From positions 64,262-128,261 of the forward strand of contig KN817524.1 in assembly GCA_000827495.1 (NCBI GenBank): DNA of 64,000 nucleotides, in the 5' to 3' direction. This DNA comes from Hypholoma sublateritium FD-334 SS-4 (Eukaryota > Basidiomycota > Agaricomycetes > Agaricales > Strophariaceae). Under the pieces are notes generated by a model, which saw only the letters and a list, made by a program, of their open reading frames with translations, did not search any database and was not told the origin of the DNA. Positions 13,429-29,120 of this stretch are shown piece after piece (the stretch's first letter is position 1; each line of letters opens with the position of its first letter). The translations under genes were made by a program, and so were the position numbers.

Positions 13429-13571
13429 GAGTTTTATATCACCCTTGTATCTATGAGCAGAATTGTATCTTGACAAGCTGTTCTTGCCAGTAGGGTCTCA
13501 ATTATCATATGTTGTACAATTATCGAACATAAGAATTTGATTTCTGGTGCGGTGAAGCAACAAATCTGATT

Positions 13572-16473
<2,902 letters not shown>

Positions 16474-16917
16474 GATGGTTTGCTTCGATGAGCGCTACAC
16501 ACGATTTCCAAATACAGCCGCGAAGAATTGGTCAATTACAGTGATGGCGGCGCGTCTGGACTTGTCTAGGTCATTACAGTCATCGATCATAATATGTATT
16601 ATTAACGTTTCTATGTACAACGTTAAACAACATTCTACGTATCTAAGTACCGCATACAAAAACAGACTGCGGCCTGCTGCCGCTTCTTCATGAGTCGGTT
16701 GCCAACTTGCCATCGGTTCACTGACACCCGACACAGTACTGTCCCGCGATGTATCGGCCACTACATCCCGGATGCGAGATATCCAGATAGACGACGTGAA
16801 ATTGGTATTGAGATGGTAGTCGAATGAACAAAATAGACGAAGCAGGAGCGATACATCAGAAATCTCCAGGATGAAAAAGATGTTCGGGTTGGTATCTGAA
16901 GAGGAAATAGTGATGGA
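16474..16917. other. intergenic gap, helicase promoter and tetraspanin 3' end
   Basis: 444 bases between two minus-strand genes. Short frames exist but none has motif or splice support. Probably the helicase promoter plus the tetraspanin 3' UTR. Confidence 0.5.
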
Positions 16918-17803
16918 TTACACAAATCCTCTTCCACCCCGTTTGGCGTCAATTCTCTTGAATCTCTCATCTTCGTTCCTCTAAGTCATATATCAGAATA
17001 GTGAGCAGGTGAAAGAGAAACATTGCAACACACCTTTTTTATAACGCAGAGCGACGCAAGTAACAGAGATAGCACGATAGCCATGAATCCATATATAGTT
17101 CTAATAGTCCGGTTGAAGGCGGTATCGCGCAGTCAGAAAGGAAACTCACGTGAAAATGTTGTTGAGTGTATAGTCAGCGAATGCAGTGACGGGGGCCACG
17201 CAGAAGTTTGTGGTAACTGTGGCATTGAGGCCGTCCACAAAGCCTTGCGAGGAACAAAAAGTGCCACCGATCTCCGCTATATCGGTTCCATTGAAGTAGC
17301 CACAGCATTGGAACTATAGAATGGTCAAAGAGAGTTATCCAAGATAGGGATTGCATAATTACATGGTCTTGGAGGAATATACGTGTGGCAGGTGCTGCTT
17401 CAGCCCATACAAGATGGAAATTGTTGCGTTCCCGTAGAGTGTAGAACCATATAAATGAGCCAACTATACCAACAACAAAGGCGTCCGCAACTAGGATATA
17501 GTTAAGGATGACGAGGCCAATGGTGACATGGTTGCGCTGGATGATAGCGCCGATTGATATAACAAAAGTGGCCAGTAACGAGACTCCTAACACTGTGCCA
17601 GCTGCAAGCAAAGATAAAGATGAGACTGGGAACTGCGTTTAAGTACTTGAAAACGTACCGGTAAGATCGGCAGATGATATGACGAAGTTCATAAGCACAT
17701 TTGGGCTTCGCCATACGATGGAAAATGCAAGTGCGATAGCACCAGCAGCGAGTAGGCAGAAGTCAAGGAAGGCCCAAGTGCCCATTAATTTCCGGGAAAC
17801 CAT
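16918..17803 (-). CDS. tetraspanin-like membrane protein
   Basis: Model complement(join(16918..16980,17034..17100,17150..17313,17363..17601,17659..17803)), 225 aa. Four hydrophobic segments are visible: about residues 10-32, 50-70, 80-105 and 185-203. Between the third and fourth lies a large loop beginning FQCCGYFNGTD, the CCG hallmark of tetraspanins, with further cysteines (FCSS, NFCVAP) for disulfide bonds. A short basic cytosolic tail (KRIDAKRGGRG) follows. Fungal tetraspanins act at the plasma membrane in polarised growth, for example Pls1 in penetration pegs. The subfamily cannot be decided here. The gene is divergent from MBF1. Confidence 0.8.
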
Positions 17804-18302
17804 GGTGTTCGAATTTTAAAGAGAGTATGCTGAGGATTTATTAACCAACGTCAAGCTGGAATGGCAATCTGGGTAACGCACAACTTGGATTGATCTTGCT
17901 CTTTCAAAGAGGCACAAGGGCGAGCTGCAAGGAAGCCTGACGAGAGAAATCGAAAATAGAGAAGACGTTCAACGTCTCCGAGCGCTAGCGCCTGAAGCAA
18001 TGAAAAGAAAGTATACGAAAGAAGGGATGAAAGAAGCGGATAAAAGAAAGCAGAGCAAAGCAATTTATGACCATGGGCACTTTGTCCAAATCCAGTCGTC
18101 ATGGGACCCGCAACAATCAGGGTCTGGTGATATCTATTACATAATTCACCATCTATTATAGGGAACTGTAACGCGTCACATAATTTGCTAAGCCGCGAGG
18201 TCGGGGACGTAAACTACTCCAGCCGCTGCCGTTGGAAGCTGTGCTCTGACTCAACCACTCTCTACCCTCTACCACTACCACCACCAACTCACTTACAACA
18301 CA
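17804..18302. promoter_or_regulatory. divergent promoter region, tetraspanin / MBF1
   Basis: 499 bases between divergent starts. The last 60 bases before the MBF1 ATG are a pyrimidine-rich CT/CCA leader, common upstream of highly expressed translation and transcription genes. No specific operator was recognised. Confidence 0.4.
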
Positions 18303-19036
18303 ATGGACACCGACTGGGACAGCAAAACCGTTATCGGCTTCAAACGCCAGGTAGCGAAGGTCACCAAGAAAGATTCTGACTTGAATGGTATGTGCTTGAC
18401 GCTATATCCGTCTGAGACCTACTAAGCTCTTGATGTCGTAGCCGTAAGCATCCCCACCTACATATGGATAATTGGCATATCTTAATATCCACTGCTAGGC
18501 TCGCCGTACTGGCGCTGTCGTCGCTACCGACAAGAAGGTCAGCGGAGGAGGAAACAAGGCGCATCAGGGTATGTAGATCCTTCATTGTATCTGCCAAGAT
18601 ACTTTGAAGATATTTACGCAGTCACCTTTGATATGCAGGTACCGACCATCAACGCATAGCAAAGCTCGACCGCGAAAATGAAGTAGCCCCTCCTGCAAAG
18701 ATCGCACCTTCCGTTGGCAGAGTTCGTCTATCCTATATCCCTGCATCCTCGTGTTGACTCCGGAATTTCATCTTACCTAGGCCATCCAAGACGCCCGTCT
18801 CGAGCTCAAGCTCTCACAGAAGGACGTTGCTCAGAAGATTAACGAGAAGCCCTCAATCATCCAGGATTACGAATCGAGCAAAGCCATCCCCAATGCTCAG
18901 ATCCTCGGCAAGCTTGAGCGTGTGCTCCTAGTCAAACTTCGCGGTTAGTAAAAATTTGCGTTGCACAAACAAAATGATTTACCTCTCTTTAGGTTCTGAC
19001 ATCGGCAAGAAGTTGGAATCCCGGAAAGCGACATGA
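18303..19036 (+). CDS. MBF1: multiprotein-bridging factor 1
   Basis: Coactivator that bridges TBP and bZIP activators, also linked to ribosome quality control. Model join(18303..18387,18442..18443,18499..18568,18639..18721,18781..18943,18993..19036), 148 aa. N-terminal MBF1 domain ([41 protein letters not shown]) is followed by the helix-turn-helix ([34 protein letters not shown]) and [13 protein letters not shown]. To keep the conserved LNAARRTG and the downstream frame, a 2 nt exon (CC, 18442-18443) between two well-formed introns of 54 and 55 nt is required; joining the outer exons directly shifts the frame. Everything else is canonical. Confidence 0.95.
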
Positions 19037-19450
19037 GTCTGAATATTGCTTTGTTTCTTTCAAGTCTCTTGCTTTCCTTTTACCACATAGTACCCTCTAG
19101 ATGTTTGGTCCACTTTTAGAGCTGTAGATAGCATTATAACATTGACTATATACTCTTTCCTCCATCCGCTTGGAGTTGTATTTCCAAGATAATTCCAGGT
19201 GCATACTACTGGTAAATAAAAGCAGAGGCTTATTATATTGTTCTGCTGTCCCAAACCATGAATTAGTATACTTGGTGGCTACATATGTGTACAGGGTATT
19301 GCCCAACTTATTACTGTACGAAAATTGACACATTGCTAGATAATATCGTCTATGGAATACAAGAAAGACGTCGCACCAACAATTGACTGCTCTTAAAAGT
19401 AGTACTATGGTGGTCAGCAGGCTTATGGCAGCTGCCTGAACGACTCATCA
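19037..19450. other. convergent intergenic region, MBF1 and gamma-tubulin 3' ends
   Basis: 414 AT-rich bases between two convergent stop codons, consistent with two 3' UTRs. Nothing else recognised. Confidence 0.5.
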
Positions 19451-21282
19451 TTATTGCGCTGCTGCTGCTGCCTGCTCGGCATCAGTCCCCTAGAATCGTG
19501 CTATCAAACATAGAAATGATGCAAATGAGAACATACATACATATGTGATATAATCAGGACTTTCGCAAGCTTTATATTCCTTCAAGAGCTCTTCGCATGT
19601 TGCTCTGATAAAACGGATTAGATAACATCTTAGACCATCATTGAAATGCTGACCTTGCATCATCAAACTCTTCCAATCCATTTTCAAAGATTTTCTCCTT
19701 CTTGTATTGATCCAAAAAGGCATTGCGCTTTTTGAGCTTGTCATACTGGTCCAACATCCGCTTGAACAACTTCAAAGTGTTAGGGTAGGACTGTCAATAA
19801 CAGGCAATGAAAGAACTAACTGAAGCAATACTCGTGTGGTTTGCGAGCATCAATCCACTAACCCTGTGGTTGGTAGTGATATATGGAGATTTTCGAGTCA
19901 AAGCAACCTGTATCGAGGCAGGACCCCAGGGTATAAAATTCGCTAGCTGCCTTTCACGGATACGGAGTAGAGATTGATGGACCTGTTTGGCAAGACAAGT
20001 TGATCAATGTGGATAAGGAATAGAAAGTTTGATACAGACATCAGTGGGATCAACGTCACCTTGAATGATGTTGAGAATGGATATGTAACAAGCTGTTTTG
20101 CTAGGCGTTGTAGACACCATTCGGTTCTTGGGTTGAAGTAAACGACGCATTACATCTAGCACTGTTGTTCGTCTTATGGGTTTTGCCTGCAAGTGAATTT
20201 AGAATAAGTTTCGAGCAAAAAGGTTCTTGTACCTTGTCTATCTGATCGCTGGTGAATGGAGTGTATGAGGTCATCAAGAAATGACAACGAGGCGTAGGTA
20301 TCAATGAAGCGATGATTCCGACAAGATCATTATTCATATAGCCGGGATAGCGAAGTGTTTGAGTACTCGCGGCCATTACAGTGGAAACCTGGCACAATGC
20401 TGTGAGCAATGGCAGGGCTTATAATTCAGCGAGTACAAACCAATTGGTTAGTTTGATCAAATGATGGTGTTTGGACATGCAGCCGGTCTGCAGATATCCT
20501 TGCAAGAGCACCATTGTCCAATACCACAACGGAATCAGCGTGGTCAACCAGACGCTTCAGAGTCAGGATAGAATTGTAAGGCTGTACGACCACGTCTCCT
20601 TCTTGTGCATTAGGAAATACGCTGTATGTTTGGATCAACTTCTTGGGGAACTTGTCATTTAATCGCTCCAGGAGAAAGGACCCTAGACCTGAGCCAGTAC
20701 CTCCTGCTATTGAATGCATTAGCATGAATCCCTACGGGCGCTATTAAGAGAGATCAGTGATAAAGTATTGAGGACTTCGCACCTCCAACGAGTCGCTCCC
20801 TTCCGCTTCACGATCGATCATCTCCATAACCTCCTCATAGATGCGTTCGCCGGCTGAGTACCCCTGAGCCCAATTGTTTCCTGCGCCTCCTCCGTCTTTG
20901 GAGACGAAGATATTTTCGGGATTGTATAGATTTGCATACGGAGAAGTCAATATGTTATTGATCACCTGTGTTGTTTTTAGCAAATGTATCTCATGTGAGA
21001 TCTAGTCTGCGTACCCTTGGTTCAAGATCAACAAGTAGCGCGCGAGGAATGTAATGTTCGTCATCTGCTTGATAGAAGAAGACGTCTTTGCGATCGCCTC
21101 CTTCGGTGGCCCACTCTTCAAGGATTCCGTCCTTACTGATGCCATGTTCTGCACAAAGGCGCTGCCAGAAAACAGATCCCACTTGATTATTTCTTTTAGA
21201 GATAAGTGTACTGTAAGACATGGAAAAGCATACTTTGATTGCCACATTGGCCTAGTTGTACGGTGACAATCTCGCGTGGCAT
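19451..21282 (-). CDS. TUBG: gamma-tubulin
   Basis: Microtubule-nucleating tubulin of the spindle pole body. Ten exons: complement(join(19451..19489,19541..19604,19654..19769,19821..19982,20040..20186,20233..20388,20441..20731,20783..20965,21015..21181,21234..21282)), 457 aa. Starts [16 protein letters not shown] with the nucleotide-binding loop; the tubulin signature GGTGSGLGS lies at about residue 142. [22 protein letters not shown] and the gamma-specific C-terminal part ([20 protein letters not shown]) are all present. Length and all junction phases fit. The C-terminal tail ends in a short alanine run. Confidence 0.97.
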
Positions 21283-21508
21283 AAGTAGGATGAGGGTCAA
21301 CTGCAAGTCTGCAAGTCGCGACTGTTCCACGGTTGTCACACAGTCACGGGACGCTCGTCACGGTTCTTGAACTTCGGGAATGCATTTCAAAGTCGAACAA
21401 GGAATGATAACACAGAATTGTTGTTACAATACAGTATGCAGGTGTGATAAGCCCAGATAGGAATGACAGATATGTGCGAAGATAGCGAGAATTACAACGA
21501 CAAAGCTT

Positions 21509-24500
21509 CTACTGGAAAATAGACCGTGCCACCTGGAAGGGGTCATGTCAATGTATGCTCTCATGGCGCAGTGAAAACGTACTTACACTTTCTAGCAGCA
21601 AGGTTACTTCTGGTCCGATTCGAATGAATTTCTTGTTCCAGAAATCGTATTTTGGGTTCCGTAATAACTCAATGAATGTCACCAGCGCGCCCCACGGGTG
21701 TGGGCGATGAACGATAAATCGCTCCAGAAGTACTTTGGTAATGACTTCACGGAAGCGTTCATCGCTGACTTCCAGGAATAGATACAGTATTAAGGAACTG
21801 AACCAATGAGTATGGGCATTGGGATAGCGGAGGTGCAGGATCATGGAACTGAGAAGATGGTGTTGGCCTGGAAGAATAGTATATGTCAATTTTGATCAAA
21901 CGATTTAAAGTATCACTGACCTTCCACATCAAGGTTGAGGGCCAGATATTGAAGCGCGACCACTCCCGGATCACTTGGCGTGAATAGCGCAGAGCCACTT
22001 CTCGCCTTTGCTTGAGCCACTGAAGACACGCCGATATACATTACGAGTGAGTTGATCAATGACAAGTTGTAGGACTCAGAATCGTCATCAGCCTTCACTC
22101 TGAGGCGATCCTTTAGTGATGGGAGGAAAGACGGCGCGCCTCGATTCAAGAGGTATTGGTCCAGATAAACGCGTAGATCACCATTTTTGAGGCCTGAAGT
22201 AAAATCGGAAAGAATGGGTGGGATTGGCCCCATTTCGGGGATGGTGTCGAATTTGATGTTACGGAGATTAGGGTCTGGGAGAATGATGGCTGGAGGGAAG
22301 GCACTGAGGACGATGTTGCGGAATTGGATACAACGAGGTGGGATGACATCGCAAAGGGTGAAATAGTATTCACTGAGGAACTCCGGGAAATCATGAATGA
22401 GAACGAGAAGCAGCCTCAAAGCACCCCGATAAAGATCTCTGGCTGCCACTTGAAGATCTCCGTCTTTCAGGAAAGGTGCTAAGAAGTTGAAAAGGGACAA
22501 TAACAGTTTGTGGAATGCGTCCCATCCCTACATATAATAAGTAAGCGATTGGGGGATGCTAGAATGAATGGCAGCAAACCTCGCGATTTTCTGACATCAA
22601 CAGCTTTGGCATGAATAGCCTATGGGAGATTAGGCACATCCACGAGAAGGCAAAGCCAGGGAAATAAATCGGTTGCAATGAACTGTAAGTATCACTAACA
22701 GAAGTGGCCCTGCATTAGAATAGATGATTGAAGGAAATATAAGATTGGCATACCTGATTACAATAAGCAACTGGAAGTACACAGGTCCGAGATGGCTTTC
22801 AATGCTGTGCAAATCGTTGACTAGACTCGAGAAAAAGCGGAAGAACGGCTTTTGCGAGAATGTGGCTTGAGCTTCATGCTGGCTAGAAAGGACAAGGACA
22901 AAAATGGAGAGGATCTTCTTGAAATAATGAACCTTCGCCTGATCATTGTTGACCCCGGAAGCATCACCATGATACTTGATGATGTAGACAATGAGTCTAG
23001 ACATGGCATCCACAGCTTGAAACGCGTAGTCATACTCGCCAGTTTCAACGCATTTGTTGAAATGGTTTACGCTAGTCTCTGTGCAAACGCGGAAGAAAAA
23101 GGAAGAAGCGTCTTCAGCCTTCAAGATCCCTTGCTTGGTGAGCTGTGTGATGAAAGGAACAAAACTCTTCTCTGGAGAAGCCGATCGCTGGAAGATGTTG
23201 ATCCACTGCTGGAAGCAAATGAATAATCTTTCGCGCATGGCATCGTCTGGTTTGGCCACAGCGAATGCGGTATCAGCAGGGGAAGCGAGTGACGTCCGTC
23301 TGACTCCGCGCAAATCATCAAGTAGTCGGTTGACGCTATCAAGAGCAGTCAGTAAGCAATTGTTGCAATACAATGTTAATAAACGTACTCTTCGTTCGCC
23401 TTTCCTGCAACAGAAAGGCGACCAAATATTTCGATCGAATAGGCGAACTGGTTTTGCGTCGCGACTGGTGGGTCAGACGAAAGACACTCTCGGATGAGAT
23501 TGGCTGCAAAGCTGAGCAGGATTGGACGAGGATCTTCATATAACAATTTGGCAAGTTGCTGATCTTGGAGAGTTGTGTTGATGAGACCACTTCGCAACAA
23601 TGTAACGGTAACGGGCACATTGAACTTGCGCTACACGTTATAAGAACATGACATCATTTGTATAAGCAGCGAGACAAACCTCATCTTCGGCATAAAGCAA
23701 CCATGTGATTGCTTCTTTGGCGACGTCTTCGAATGAACGGCACAATTGATCTAGTAGAGCAACATACACTTCGCGACCAAGATGAGAATTCGTCTTGTAC
23801 AAAAGCTGAACAATCTTTTGCGACATCATCAATGGGGTGCGTTCTCTATCAGCAGCTTCATCGGCCAGCAATATAATCTGGCGAACAAGGTGGCGGATAT
23901 CATGGTTAGCAGCGAGACTTCCCAGCGACTGGCTTGGGTACTGGAGCATGACCGCCTCCAGGTCCCGAGTCAGAATCTTCCAAAGGAGCTATTAATGCCT
24001 TTGTAGAAATTACAAAAGTGAGAACGTACTGCAAAACGTTCCATCGCCTCTTGATGGGTGTGCAATCTCTGATTGAATTCATGTTCCATGGCGGGGGACT
24101 GTGCGTACCCAGGGACGGTAGCGTGAATAGATGTGACAGACCCTGGTCGACTATCAATCCGCCGCTGGGCATCTCCCTCCGCTGCAGTATGTTAGCGTTA
24201 AAATAGATGTATGTGTAGAGGAATTTACCGAAATCTTGGTATACAACGAGCTGATGCGCTTGTACCCCACTAGGCTTGATGCGCAAAGGATCGGGCAACG
24301 CGGCCGTAAAGTTCGAAAGAGGAACAGATGGATCCCAGAATGGTTGGGTGCTATGAAGCTACGATAGAATGAATTAAGAACAAAATCTCTGGCATGTCAT
24401 GTAGACACGTACCTCACGATGACGCCTCCGGACCTCGTAAGATGTACTAAAGCCATCATCAACATCGTTAACAGCCCGTTCCATGGCAGCTTTCTCAATT

Positions 24501-27500
24501 GCAGCACAAGCAGCATCGAGGTTGTCTTGCACCAATAAAGAGACAACTTGCTCAGATACTATTTGCTATGGGAGGGTTAAGAAAGAAGGCAGCACGAAAA
24601 TGTTCGACGAACCTCATTGAAGCCGTGGTCAATCAAATATTGGCGCAAATGTGTTGCAAGATTGCTCTTCAATGGCTCCTTACATGTAACAAGAGCAAGA
24701 CTTCCAGCCAACTTCTGAGCCATCAGATGGCCAGCTCGACGGAGTCTCTCTTCATTGGGCTCTGTCGCGAAATCCTTTGCAACCAACTCACGAGTCGAGA
24801 TGCCCGCTATTGTCACGGAACGCTCAACAACCGGGAGAATAATCTAAAATGAAATTTATCAGAGCTCATTCAGGTAGTATTATAACATATTATGTACCTC
24901 TCGAACAGCACGATCCACAGCCTGCTGCACAGCGCGCTTGAAGGTGGGGTTGACGTTGATGGGAGCAAGCTGGTTACTGATATGAACCTGATGAACCAAG
25001 CTGACTAGAATAGCTTCGATATGAGCCCCAAGGGCACGATGTGCCTCGGCATTGCTCTGCCCACCCAACACCAACACTTGAGAATCTGAGACTTGTCCTG
25101 CAGGATTTTCCCCGCCGATGGGTAGTAGGCCAATGTCTTCGGGATAGTCGGGGAGAGCGAGACCAGTCATAGATTCTAAAGGGCGATTGCGCAAGATGGT
25201 AGTGGGCTCAACCGTGCTGAGGTCAAGGTCGAGGCTTTTGCAAAGAATTTCAATATCAAACTTGAGGTTCAACTTAAGTTCCGCAAAATGATAGAGCTCC
25301 GCAAGAAGGCTGATAACGGCCATCAGCCAAGGGTTAGGAGGCTTGAAGACTTTGGACTTGACACATGGTTCGAGAGTTTTACAGACAAATGGAATGGCAA
25401 CGACGAGCCTGCCGCTGTCATAACCTTCAATGAGGAGATCTTTGAAGGATAGATTTTTGTGCTTGATAGGCTGGTCGCGGGCGAGAGTTATTGTTCCAAG
25501 CCAGGTTCCAACGGTTTTCAGCGCACCGCGGTCTGACGGCCCTGATATGCTTCTATCGGAGTTGAGAAGTGCAGCCGCCTTTACAAAGGTTTCTTGAATA
25601 ATGAGTTTCAGCAACAGTTGCCGGTCCAAGGAGTCAAGAAAACGCAGATAAAGTGGGAGATTGTTGGGTTCTGTGCTTATACGTTGGTCGACGAGATAAT
25701 TAGCAAACCACCGCGAATACTGGTCAGCGAATTGTTCTCGCATCTCCTCAACTTTGGAGTCAAAATTGTTGGGAGCCAAATTGTTGACGATGAAGAGAAT
25801 GCGATCAGACAACTCCTCGGGAGGTACTTCTAGAGTTTCAGTTATCTCATCTGGCTGGATCGCCGCGAAAGGTGTCACAGGCTCGAAAGATAGGTTGGAA
25901 GAGCCTAGGTGGGCATCAGAGAGATTATCACCAGAGACTCCAGGGGAATTTAGAGCACGCTGGATGGTAGATAAGAGGTCGGGACGGGCTTCGAGGAGGT
26001 CGGGTATTCTGATTAGAGCTTCGCACAGTGGGTGCCATTCGGCAAGGCGACATTCAAAGCGGCTTAAAGCTTGCATGCCAAACTTGAAGAGGTTGGTATC
26101 GGGAGGGCATTTGAGAGCGTCAATAATGTAACGCAGAGCAATACCGAGAGGGATATATTCTATGAGGGAATGCCTGATGAGTGAGCCAAAGAGGTATCCA
26201 GTCATAGCCAGTTCACGAGGTGGGTAGTATGACTGGAAGAATTTGTATTCGTCGAAAAGGAAATGGATCATGCAGGAGAAGACTTCGTGATCGCGAGGAT
26301 TACTAGAACTCTTGTAGCGTTGAAGCATATCAATGACTTCGTCGATCGTGGTGTTCTCGTCATACATTTGCTTGTAGATACCGTCTACCTCCGATTCAAT
26401 TTCGTTGGAGTACTGAACAACGGTCAGGCCAGACTCTATATCGGAACTGGGCGTCAATATCATAAGGCGAGGGTGAACCTGAAGGCATGTGTTGCGGACT
26501 TCGATGCATGCTTCAACGTCATTTGGATCTAACAAGGGAGAGCTAATCAAAGTATTGTCAGAAAAGATATTTCTTGGAGGCATATGATAATACCAACTTG
26601 ATGCGGAGGAAGCGTAGGATGATGGTGATGGTATTGGGATTAAGAGACATTGTACGATTCTCGACTGCTGGATCAGACAGTCTAGTTGCTATTTCACTTT
26701 CCATTTTTTGCTCCAAAAAGTGGATGACAGAACGAAGAAACTCGGCTTTATAGTTCGTTACGTTGTCAGCTAGCCATTTATCCAAGTTCAAGTACTCGCG
26801 TCGCGAAGCTAGCGCAGCCACGTCCAACGCAAAGGTAAATGGCTGCACTTCAAGCAATGCGTCAAGAATCTACAACCAATCACTTTAGTTCCTACATTTA
26901 CCAGTAGATATGACCGCGCTCACCTTGAGGTCTTGGGCGACGTCCAAAATCCGGGTGATATTGAGTGGGTTTTCTTCATAGAAGTCACGAAAGGCGGTGG
27001 TCAAGTACGATGGATCTATTTGCCATATTCGCATAAATACGAGTTGGTGGTTCGGGTGCCCTGCCAGGAACATGGCCAACAATTTACGGGAGTATTCCGA
27101 GCGGATATCGTTCCAGGGTAAGTCCTATGCCACTGTCAGGATATAGGGTATATAAGAGAAGTCCAAACTTACAGGTACTTGAAGCAAGCCCATGTGAACG
27201 ATCTCTGCGCTAATCTTGATGGCTTTGTCCAGCATTTCTCGTACACAATGACGAATCTCCGTCGAATCGGAACTAGCCAGACGAACTAACACCTGGAATA
27301 GTTCCAGAGAATTCCAAGTTTGTCCTTGAACATTGGCAGCGAGGGACTTAATCGTTGGGCTCGCGATAGACACATCATCCACGGTAACGATCCGACGCCC
27401 AGGAAGCTGAACAAAGTTGAAAGTATCCGCGGGGAGGGATAGGAGGGCGTCGAGGAGTTTCAGTTGGTACATAGGATTGGCCCACGGTTCCCAAAAGCCA

Positions 27501-28740
27501 GTGACTGCATGAGGTTCTACATCACGGGGAGAGTTGAGTAGGATGGCAATCAACATCTTCAATGTCGCAGTATCGACTCCGTGTCGGTCCGGCCAATCAA
27601 ATGATTTGATGACGTTGGGCCAGTTCAGAGGTACGTTCTATTTACACAACTACCGTCAGAAGCAGGCGACAAACATTGGTTATGCAAACGACTCACGTAA
27701 CTGACCAGCGCGCGGACAAGAGCTCCAACATCGCATATTACAGCTCCTTCTCCAGCGAGACGCGAAAGAGTGGTGATAATCTCAATGACCTGAGAATCTC
27801 GGGGGGGATTCGCCTCCGTGATACCAAAGCGTTCCAGCAGTCCACGGATGACTTCTGCATTGTTTGTGATGTCGGGGCCTAATTGGATCAAAACTTCTAC
27901 CAAAGAAGTATTGGGCTGCAGGCTTTTGGATACGAAGTTCAGATCCACACAGCGTAAACATTGTTGCAACTTACCTCAGTTTTGTGAATATGCGGTGCAA
28001 TATGGGCCCCATTGCATCCTTGCCTATTTTTGTTTGGCCAGCAACTACCATAGCCTGACGTTGTGCGGAGTCCAAAATAGGAGCTTCAGATGGGCCGTCT
28101 GACAGCAAATTCGACAACAGCTTCGTCAACTGCGCCTGGGTGAAGTCCGCGTGTTCGAGTGGAGGGGAATGACAAAGTTCGAGCACGGCATTGTCGAATT
28201 CAGCGCGGATAACACCCATGGCCTGAATCATCAACTCCTTACGTGTCTGCCCTGAAACTATCGCGGCAGCCAGAACGAGGCGTTCCAAGGGACGCAAGCC
28301 AACACGATCTACGAATCGCGGGAAATCGAATTGCCTGAAGCTCTCGCCTTCGCCCCCGCCCACTCCATCTCTAAACCGGTCTGCGAGAAACGGATCGCGA
28401 GCAAGTCGCTGGGTTTCTTGAACCAGTAACCGAAATGTGAGCGACGTAGACGGATCAAAAGCCGACGCCGGTGGATTTGCAGCGAGACGCGCTTGGGAAT
28501 GAACGAGAAGCCGACGAATGAAGTGGATATATGTGTCTATTCCATGTTGTTCCGAGAGCTGAATATCAACCAACAAACGATTAGAACGTGCTTCTGCGAG
28601 GGAAAAAAAAATCACGATAAACGCACAGATCGTATTTCCAACTGATTTCTATCGAAGTTCTCCTCCGTTAAGGTAGAAAGTAGAAAAACAATCTGAGCCT
28701 TAACGATGGTGTGTATGTTCGTACCCGGCGGGTTGTCCAT
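21509..28740 (-). CDS. NOT1: CCR4-NOT complex scaffold subunit NOT1
   Basis: Scaffold of the main cytoplasmic mRNA deadenylase. Eighteen exons: complement(join(21509..21532,21587..21867,21921..22527,22580..22682,22754..23335,23389..23630,23680..23988,24030..24181,24229..24358,24413..24565,24613..24843,24898..26542,26598..26869,26924..27124,27173..27637,27697..27922,27975..28558,28627..28740)), 2106 aa, like yeast Not1. N-terminal HEAT region begins MDNPPGTNIHTIVKAQ; a MIF4G-type CAF1-binding part follows near residues 800-1000. The CNOT9-binding DUF3819 region runs from about 1140 (FKRAVQQAVDRAVRE, LALVTCKEPLKSNLA). The Not1 domain closes the protein (YILPGQHHLLSSMILHLRYP, NPKYDFWNKKF). The start at 28740 is the first ATG leading into the conserved N terminus; a further upstream start in the same frame is possible. 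Confidence 0.95.
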
Positions 28741-29120
28741 GTGGGACCTGGATGGGGTCACCGAGCGCCGAGCGCTTCCAGGTCCAGTCGCCGTTTTGGA
28801 TGGTTGTTTGGAAGGTAATTGGGGAATTTGAGAGGCAGGCCACCTCCAACACGGGTTCGTCAATGTGCAGAGTGGCAGCAAGTCCGTCGCAGCTTGCTCC
28901 GCTTGGGGGGTGTGATTTCAAACTCCGCCCAGATGTTCATCTCCCGCCTACCTGACAGATGACTGAGTCACCTTGCTGAGTGCTCCCCGTTTCTCGCAGC
29001 CAACTCGCGGCAGTACTTACATACCTCTCGATTCTCTATGCAAAGTATTACACTGGTAAATGCCGACGAGATGTATTCATATTAGACAGTCGAGGTAAGT
29101 AACTGGTGCACGTAAAAACT
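28741..29120. other. intergenic gap, NOT1 promoter
   Basis: 380 bases between the transporter stop and the NOT1 start, both on the minus strand. Open frames overlap the first NOT1 exon, so an upstream start or a 5' non-coding exon may lie here. Confidence 0.45.
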
